A DNA stretch of 11,591 nucleotides from Candidatus Stahliibacteriota bacterium (lineage in GTDB: Bacteria > Hydrothermota > Tepidihabitantia > SM23-42). The stretch lies in assembly GCA_030613445.1 (NCBI GenBank), contig JAUWLY010000055.1, positions 1 through 11,591 of the forward strand, given 5' to 3'. Positions 7,474 through 11,591 of this stretch are shown piece after piece (position 1 is the stretch's first letter; each line of letters begins with the position of its first letter). Below the pieces are notes generated by a model, which had not been told where the DNA came from, did not search any database, and worked only from the letters and a program-made list of their open reading frames with translations. The position numbers and the translations under genes are program-made.

Positions 7474-7567
7474 TGGGGTCAAATCTTGAATAGTGAATAG
7501 CGTATCTTCTATGACTCCGCAATATTTCAATGCTAACTGTGTATTTACTATTCAAGATTTGACCCCA
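7474..7567. mobile_element. 94-bp palindromic element, possibly non-autonomous and REP/MITE-like
   Basis: Inverted arms at 7474-7499 and 7542-7567 pair over 26 bp with a single mismatch, around a 42-base centre. The core arm GGGGTCAAATCTTGAATAGT (7475-7494) is matched perfectly by 7547-7566. No transposase is encoded inside. Element-sized palindromes beginning with GGGGTCA are reminiscent of the REP-like sequences mobilised by IS200/IS605-type (RAYT) Y1 transposases; that assignment is inference. It occupies the whole gap between two genes, provides the end of the upstream reading frame, and would make a large hairpin in the joint transcript. No U-tract follows either arm, so a plain intrinsic terminator is unlikely. 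Confidence 0.7.
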
Positions 7568-8480
7568 CTTTTGTATATAGTGATTTGCAGGCTCGTGCTA
7601 TTACTTCAATAATAGAACATGGATATTTGGGATTATAGTAGGCTATTCCTATTTGTAGGGATAGCTTAAAGTCCCTATTAGAACTCTGGTTATACTTATC
7701 GAGGTTCGTTTGAAGACGATAGGTGAGGATTTTATCACTGTCTTTGCTCGCTTCTATAGCAACGACTGCGAATATACTCTCTGCATAGCGGGCGATGACG
7801 TCTGATCTTCGGAAGGTTTGTTTGAGGATATTGGCAGTATCAATCAAGGCATTTTCTTGTTCTGCAGAACCAAAAGTTTTTGATATTTCATTGAAATTGC
7901 CTATATCCACCAGAAAATACATCATCCCTTTTTCCGCCCGGTTTGCAAGTTTTAAATAATGCTGACTGAGAATAAATAACGATTGTTTTGTGTAAAGACC
8001 AGTGAGTTTGTCAACGAGTGTAAGATTGCTGAGTTCATGCTGTAACTCATGTTGCTCGAAAGCATATTTGATTAAATGTCTAAGTTGTAAACTGTCTGTT
8101 TTACCCTTAATAATATAATCTTCCGCACCTAATTGTGCTGCTCTTACCGCAAGTGGCTCTTCTTCTGGTGAAGCCAGGACGATGATCGGCACATCAGGCG
8201 TCCGCTCATATAGTCTGCTAAACGTATCTTGCACTTGAGAATCAGGTAAAGAGAGGTCAAGCAAGACTATGTCAATGCCACCCGCTAATAATTTCTCCAG
8301 AGCGCTTTCTAAGCAGTCAGCGCGTATCAATTCAAATGATGATTCTATTGCGTCGGTGAGCATTTCTTGCATGATATTGGCATCGTTAATATTGTCTTCA
8401 ATCATGAGGACTTTTTTGATTGAGCCTTCTTTTAATTGGGGCTCAAATCGGTTTTCTGAATCCAGATCTATTATATTCAT
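7548..8480 (-). CDS. Receiver plus degenerate GGDEF-domain protein
   Basis: 310 residues. The receiver domain (about 21-140) has E28-D29, phospho-acceptor D75 and K125 in DYIIKGK. A linker and a GGDEF-type domain (about 155-306) opening with LVDKLTGLYTKQSL follow. The catalytic GGDEF motif is replaced by AESIF at 233-237, and the usual GH and GD positions read GS and EN (FGSAEQEN), so diguanylate cyclase activity is not expected. The allosteric RxxD motif is kept as R224-R-S-D227, exactly five residues before the degenerate motif. The protein may therefore bind c-di-GMP or act as a partner-binding module. Residues 305-310 (VGSNLE) and the stop codon are encoded by the palindromic element at 7474-7567. 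I chose ATG 8480, which follows AGGTG; a GTG at 8489 would overlap the upstream gene by 8 bases and is possible. Confidence 0.9.
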   Translation of the reverse strand: MNIIDLDSENRFEPQLKEGSIKKVLMIEDNINDANIMQEMLTDAIESSFELIRADCLESALEKLLAGGIDIVLLDLSLPDSQVQDTFSRLYERTPDVPIIVLASPEEEPLAVRAAQLGAEDYIIKGKTDSLQLRHLIKYAFEQHELQHELSNLTLVDKLTGLYTKQSLFILSQHYLKLANRAEKGMMYFLVDIGNFNEISKTFGSAEQENALIDTANILKQTFRRSDVIARYAESIFAVVAIEASKDSDKILTYRLQTNLDKYNQSSNRDFKLSLQIGIAYYNPKYPCSIIEVIARACKSLYTKVGSNLE

Positions 8481-8481
8481 G

Positions 8482-8844
8482 CTAAGCACCTATCAGTTCA
8501 AAAATCTTCATTTTCAGCGCTTTGATATCTATTGGTTTTGTGATGAATGCAGCGACATCCGAGTTCTTGATTGTGAAGTCATCCTTCATTTTGCTGTAGG
8601 CGCTGCATACTATTATAGGGATTTCCTGATTTCGTTGTCGTATCTGTTCAATTGCCTCTATACCGTGCATGTGAGGCATTTTTATGTCGATGATGATAAG
8701 GTCAAGGCTTTCGCTTTCGACCAAGTCCACAGCGGTTCTGCCGTCTGATGCCTCGAGTATTTCATAATAATCAGATAGTATTTCATTGAGTAATAGCCTT
8801 ATCGATTTTTCGTCATCGCACACCAAGATTCTTTTTTTTGCCAT
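8482..8844 (-). CDS. Single-domain response regulator (CheY/Spo0F-like)
   Basis: A 120-residue stand-alone receiver. It has the acidic pair D10-D11, phospho-acceptor D53 in IIDIKMP, S81 at the switch position and K103-P104. There is no output domain, so it probably acts in a phosphorelay or by binding a partner. The start ATG at 8844 is preceded by AGAAGG, 11 bases after the stop of the membrane histidine kinase, which is its most likely phosphate donor (inference). The stop codon is immediately followed by the start of the receiver-GGDEF gene. The length and the KIFELIGA ending are normal for the family. Confidence 0.93.
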   Translation of the reverse strand: MAKKRILVCDDEKSIRLLLNEILSDYYEILEASDGRTAVDLVESESLDLIIIDIKMPHMHGIEAIEQIRQRNQEIPIIVCSAYSKMKDDFTIKNSDVAAFITKPIDIKALKMKIFELIGA

Positions 8845-8855
8845 CTTATACCTTC

Positions 8856-10514
8856 TTATCTTTTTCTTTTTTGTTGTTTTCTTCTACCCTTTCTCTGGAT
8901 TTGCTTTTTACTACCAATTTCGGATTTGTCTAAACCTTGCTCTACCTTTCTGGGCAGAAATACCCGCACTGTCGTACCGACGCCTTCTTCACTTTCAATT
9001 TCTATCTTGCCGTTGTGTTCTTCAATTATTTTTATGACAATAGCAAGACCCAAACCAGTACCTCTTTCCTTCGTCGTGTAGAATGGGGTAAGCACATTTT
9101 TGAGATCTTCTTTGGGTATGCCTGCACCGTTATCGATAATTTCGGTGATGACCCACTTCTTATTTGACGTAAATTTGACCTTCAAGTGACCATCTTTATC
9201 CATAGCCTCCACGCTATTGGTTATCAGATTTATAAATACTCTTCTTATGGATTCTGTTTCTCCTTCAATCACGGGTGTTTTTTCATGTTTTGTCGTCATT
9301 TTGATATTCATGTCTCTGACAATTTGATCAATCAGAGACTTCAGGTCTATTTCTGCCAGTCTCGATTCTTTTCTCTTTGTTTTGGCGAAGGCAAGTATAT
9401 CTTCAATAATATTATTTATTCTATTTGCTCCCTTTGTTATTTCATCGCTATATAGAACGATTTTTTCCTTTTTTTCGGTATTTACCATCAAATGGGCAAA
9501 ACCGTCAATAGCAGCCAAGGGATTTCGGATTTCATGTGCCACCCAGCTTGCCATTTTGCCCAGATATGAAAGTTTTTCTGCATGTTTCAACTTCTCTTGC
9601 AGAGATTTTATTTCTGATAGATCTTTGAAAATCGTAACACATCCAGAAAATCTGCTTTCCACGCCACTTATTGGAGAAATAGAAAACCCGATGGGTATTG
9701 ATTCACCTTTGTGATTGTATATTGTAACTTCATCTCTGCGTACGGTTGAACCAGTAGCAATTGACTGCTCCATTTTTCTCCAGAGTGCATCAAGCCCTTT
9801 TATATTTCTTATATCTTCACCACTTGTTTTATCCTCGCTTAAACCTAAAACTCTGGTGGCTTCAGGGTTGATGGTGGTGATCGTACCATCGTTGTTAATG
9901 GCAATTACACCACTTGGAAAATTGTTGATGATTTTCTCAGTGTACCTACGTAAGGCAATCTCTTCCGCAGCGATCCTGTCTACTTCTTTTTTGAGTTCGC
10001 GATTAAATATCTCCAGTTCTTCCTTTTTCTTTAACTCTTTACGCGTGGTTGCTGACCAGTAGCTGCTTATCAGTGATATAATGAACAGGAAAGGAACCCG
10101 CAACAGGATAACTGGACTGAAGATTGAGATCCCTGGGTTTGATCGATAGATGAGCCACCCGTATATGATGCTTGCCACGATCGCGGTAGGGAGGCTGCCG
10201 CCAATATCCTGGCTGACTGATGCGATGAAGATGACGAGGAAATAGATCAGGAAAAAGTCAGTCTCAGCTCCCTGAACAAAATATATGGTCAAAGAAATAG
10301 TGATGATATCAAACAAGAAAACGAAGAAAGAGAAAAGCGGTTTAGTAAATGTTTGCTCTGATAAAAAATAGAATACAAGGTTGGAAATCAAATACAAAAG
10401 GGCGATGGTATATCCTGGGCTGGGAAAGGCAAGACCCTTTTTTGAATACGTCATAACAAGAACAGTACATAGGATTAGAATAAAGCGCAGGAACAGGAGG
10501 GTCTTTTTCTTCAT
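8856..10514 (-). CDS. Six-helix membrane histidine kinase with PAS domain (NtrB-like core)
   Basis: A 552-residue sensor kinase from the ATG at 10514. Six hydrophobic segments lie at about residues 5-22, 35-52, 59-80, 87-101, 108-123 and 136-153. A coiled coil (about 155-190), a PAS domain (about 192-300, IINNFPSGVIAINNDGTI) and HisKA with H327 in VAHEIRNPLAAI follow. The ATPase domain has NLITN at 429-433, DNGAGIP at 461-467 and GTGLGLAIV at 485-493. The H-box and ATPase resemble NtrB/AtoS-type kinases. Signal input may be membrane-borne or through PAS. An unusually basic tail (residues 535-552, 11 Lys/Arg of 18) extends beyond the ATPase domain. The start is less certain: a TTG at 10553 lies inside a hairpin and is unlikely, and the ATG has no clear ribosome binding site. 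It lies between a LuxR-type regulator and a lone receiver, both possible partners. Confidence 0.93.
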   Translation of the reverse strand: MKKKTLLFLRFILILCTVLVMTYSKKGLAFPSPGYTIALLYLISNLVFYFLSEQTFTKPLFSFFVFLFDIITISLTIYFVQGAETDFFLIYFLVIFIASVSQDIGGSLPTAIVASIIYGWLIYRSNPGISIFSPVILLRVPFLFIISLISSYWSATTRKELKKKEELEIFNRELKKEVDRIAAEEIALRRYTEKIINNFPSGVIAINNDGTITTINPEATRVLGLSEDKTSGEDIRNIKGLDALWRKMEQSIATGSTVRRDEVTIYNHKGESIPIGFSISPISGVESRFSGCVTIFKDLSEIKSLQEKLKHAEKLSYLGKMASWVAHEIRNPLAAIDGFAHLMVNTEKKEKIVLYSDEITKGANRINNIIEDILAFAKTKRKESRLAEIDLKSLIDQIVRDMNIKMTTKHEKTPVIEGETESIRRVFINLITNSVEAMDKDGHLKVKFTSNKKWVITEIIDNGAGIPKEDLKNVLTPFYTTKERGTGLGLAIVIKIIEEHNGKIEIESEEGVGTTVRVFLPRKVEQGLDKSEIGSKKQIQRKGRRKQQKRKR

Positions 10515-10528
10515 GATATTATGAGGTT

Positions 10529-10560
10529 GCGGAAGCTGGGGCGTATGCCCCAACTTCCGC
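10529..10560. repeat. Strong GC-rich hairpin in the leader of the kinase gene
   Basis: The arms 10529-10542 (GCGGAAGCTGGGGC) and 10547-10560 pair over 14 positions with one G-U wobble and a four-base loop. The hairpin lies 14 bases upstream of the kinase ATG. No T-run follows on either strand, so it is not a standard intrinsic terminator. It may affect translation, mRNA processing or stability, or it may be a small repeat element. Confidence 0.6.
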
Positions 10561-10567
10561 GGAGGGA

Positions 10568-10588
10568 GGTATGAAGGTCATTCATACC
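10568..10588. repeat. Second small hairpin after the LuxR-type regulator gene
   Basis: A perfect 8-bp inverted repeat, GGTATGAA and TTCATACC, with a five-base loop. It starts 14 bases beyond the regulator stop codon, just before the larger hairpin. The pair of hairpins fills most of the gap between the two genes. Confidence 0.55.
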
Positions 10589-10602
10589 GATAGAATCCAT
10601 GA

Positions 10603-11265
10603 TCAATCGATCACCTTGGTTCGCAATGCATGTCTTACTAACCCGGCGGTATTGGTCACGCCGAGTTTCTTCATGGTATTCAGTCTATGATGTTCAGCAG
10701 TCCTTACGCTGATGCCCAACTTGTCAGCAACCTTCTTATTAGAATTGCCTTCAGCAACGAGTTTTAAGACTTCACGCTCCCGGGGCGTCAACCCAAACCT
10801 AATTGCACTTCCTCTTTTATTCTCGGCGTTGCTTCTATGCTCAATTAGATTTTTGATGACTTCATTGGAAAAAGACGGAGAGATGTAGATATCTCCTGTC
10901 TTGATAGCTCTGATTGCAGAGAATAATTCTGAATCGGCATCTTCTTTGAGCATATAGCCTTGGGCACCACTGGCGAGACACTCATACACGTACTCATTAT
11001 TCTTATGCATGGTGAGGATGAGGATTTTGATTTTCTTATTGTATTTTCTAATTCTATTAACTACATCAATCCCGTTTATATCAGGCATGGATAAGTCCAG
11101 GATTATCATATCAGGATGCATGGTTCGGATTTTCGGAACTATTTGCAGACCATCGCCTGTTTCACCCACGATTCTATAACCCGGATTTTCTTCAATTATA
11201 CGTCTCAAACCATGCCGGATGATCGTATGGTCATCAGCCAGGAAAATATCATAGATATTAGTCAT
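10603..11265 (-). CDS. NarL/FixJ-family response regulator with LuxR-type DNA-binding domain
   Basis: A 220-residue transcription factor. The receiver (about residues 4-120) has D11-D12, phospho-acceptor D57 in ILDLSMP, T85 and K107. The C-terminal LuxR helix-turn-helix (about 155-215) has LTPREREVLKLVAEGNSNKK followed by ISVRTAEHH and MKKLGV, all typical and intact. Phosphorylation should promote dimerisation and DNA binding; the targets are unknown. I chose ATG 11265, which directly precedes the receiver fold and follows AAGGA; an in-frame extension to 11385 would overlap the upstream gene and add 40 residues with no domain. The total length matches the family. The membrane kinase downstream is a plausible partner. 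Confidence 0.93.
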   Translation of the reverse strand: MTNIYDIFLADDHTIIRHGLRRIIEENPGYRIVGETGDGLQIVPKIRTMHPDMIILDLSMPDINGIDVVNRIRKYNKKIKILILTMHKNNEYVYECLASGAQGYMLKEDADSELFSAIRAIKTGDIYISPSFSNEVIKNLIEHRSNAENKRGSAIRFGLTPREREVLKLVAEGNSNKKVADKLGISVRTAEHHRLNTMKKLGVTNTAGLVRHALRTKVID

Positions 11266-11287
11266 TCTTGTTTCCTTGTTACTTTCT

Positions 11288-11315
11288 ATTCTAAGGGCTG
11301 GAGGGGGTAATGCAA
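11288..11315 (-). promoter_or_regulatory. Possible sigma-70-type promoter for the LuxR-type regulator
   Basis: On the minus strand, TTGCAT (11310-11315) and TAGAAT (11288-11293) are separated by 16 bases, and the expected transcript start is about 16 bases before the ATG at 11265. The -10 box matches 5 of 6 consensus positions, the -35 box only 3. It is the only plausible internal promoter I noticed and could arise by chance. Confidence 0.25.
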
Positions 11316-11348
11316 TCGAGAGAATTACGTATTTGTCTGTGGGTAGGA

Positions 11349-11591
11349 TTACTGAGGTTTTTGAAAGATGTGAAGTTGCCTGCAAGAAGGGAACAAAGAT
11401 TTGATCTTCCTCAGCAGTACAGACAGGGGTTCTCCTTTTACAAAGTAGTCATCAGCACCAGATTGGATTGCGTATTTCCGGGCTTCTTGTTTTGCCCAGA
11501 CAGTGCAGACTATTACTTGAATATTAGGATGGCTTTTCTTCAATTCTCGTGTGGTTTGAGAACCATCCATCCCAGACATACGGACGTCCAT
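11349..11591 (-). CDS. Response regulator receiver domain, C-terminal part only
   Basis: The 80 visible residues are the second half of a receiver domain cut by the window edge. The phospho-acceptor is D2 of the visible stretch, in MDVRMSGMDG, a sequence that in this family is the third strand and loop. T30 (in VIVCTVW) and K56 (in DDYFVKGEP) are the conserved switch and lysine residues. The protein ends shortly after the last helix (LRKIKSLFPSCRQLHIFQKPQ minus its final residue is a short unstructured tail), so no output domain follows; any additional domain must be N-terminal. The first visible ATG is almost certainly internal. It lies 83 bases upstream of the LuxR-type regulator gene. Confidence 0.85.
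   Translation of the reverse strand: MDVRMSGMDGSQTTRELKKSHPNIQVIVCTVWAKQEARKYAIQSGADDYFVKGEPLSVLLRKIKSLFPSCRQLHIFQKPQ

Noticed and set aside
7474..7567. CRISPR-like or riboswitch interpretation of the palindrome
   Set aside because: There is only one inverted pair and no direct-repeat array, and nothing resembles a known riboswitch core. A mobile palindromic repeat fits better.
10515..10553. TTG start that would lengthen the six-helix kinase by 13 residues
   Set aside because: It lies within the GC-rich hairpin, has no ribosome binding site and adds no hydrophobic or domain sequence. The ATG at 10514 opens a basic-then-hydrophobic N-terminus.
10529..10560. Intrinsic terminator at the large hairpin
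   Set aside because: The stem is strong enough, but no run of T follows it on either strand.
11266..11385. Extended start of the LuxR-type regulator at 11385
   Set aside because: The extra 40 residues overlap the previous receiver gene and do not belong to the receiver fold. ATG 11265 has a ribosome binding site and gives the normal family length.
11589..11591. ATG at the window edge as the real start of the last receiver
   Set aside because: It lies just before the phospho-acceptor Asp in the middle of a receiver fold, so the true start must be outside the window.
1..11591. tRNA, rRNA, CRISPR arrays, integrase or prophage genes
   Set aside because: None seen on either strand. The window is almost fully occupied by the twelve signalling, porin and binding-protein genes.

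Overview
All twelve genes in this window lie on the minus strand and are packed almost end to end. The largest gap between them is under 100 bases, so there is no long non-coding stretch. In transcription order (high to low coordinates) they are: the tail of a receiver protein (11349-11591); a NarL/FixJ-type response regulator (10603-11265); a six-helix membrane histidine kinase with a PAS domain (8856-10514); a single-domain receiver (8482-8844); a receiver plus degenerate GGDEF protein (7548-8480); a receiver plus HD-GYP protein (6453-7460); an outer-membrane porin of the OprP/OprO type (5250-6416); two tandem NMT1/SsuA-like solute-binding proteins (4228-5232 and 3207-4214); a HAMP histidine kinase (1700-3193); an Rcp1-type single-domain receiver (1239-1682); and a receiver-PAS-HD-GYP protein that runs off the low-coordinate edge (1-1238).

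The organism is a Gram-negative bacterium: there is a signal-peptide-bearing porin ending in Phe, a lipoprotein-type leader and periplasm-facing sensors. Base composition is moderately AT-rich, around 40% GC by eye. This density of two-component and c-di-GMP genes is typical of environmental lineages such as Desulfobacterota, Nitrospirota or the anammox Planctomycetota. That placement is inference, and nothing here fixes the phylum.

Functionally this is a signal-transduction island. The upper half (11591 to about 7470) has one membrane kinase among four receiver proteins; their outputs are DNA binding (LuxR helix-turn-helix), a GGDEF domain without its catalytic motif, and two stand-alone receivers. 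The lower half puts a porin and two periplasmic binding proteins directly upstream of a membrane histidine kinase, its likely Rcp1-like partner and an HD-GYP c-di-GMP phosphodiesterase. No ABC permease or ATPase is present. The binding proteins may therefore act as ligand-sensing subunits that talk to the kinase rather than as part of an importer; this is the most interesting functional hypothesis here.

Three structural observations stand out. (1) The first 59 coding bases of the HAMP kinase and of the second binding protein are nearly identical, and so are the preceding gene ends. The spacing is exactly 1021 bp, which is the footprint of a tandem duplication whose junction lies inside a signal/membrane leader. 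(2) A 94-bp palindromic element with 26-bp arms fills the gap between the GGDEF and HD-GYP genes, and it supplies the last six codons and the stop codon of the GGDEF protein. (3) The GGDEF motif is replaced by AESIF while the RxxD inhibitory-site motif is kept, so the protein may be a c-di-GMP reader rather than a maker.
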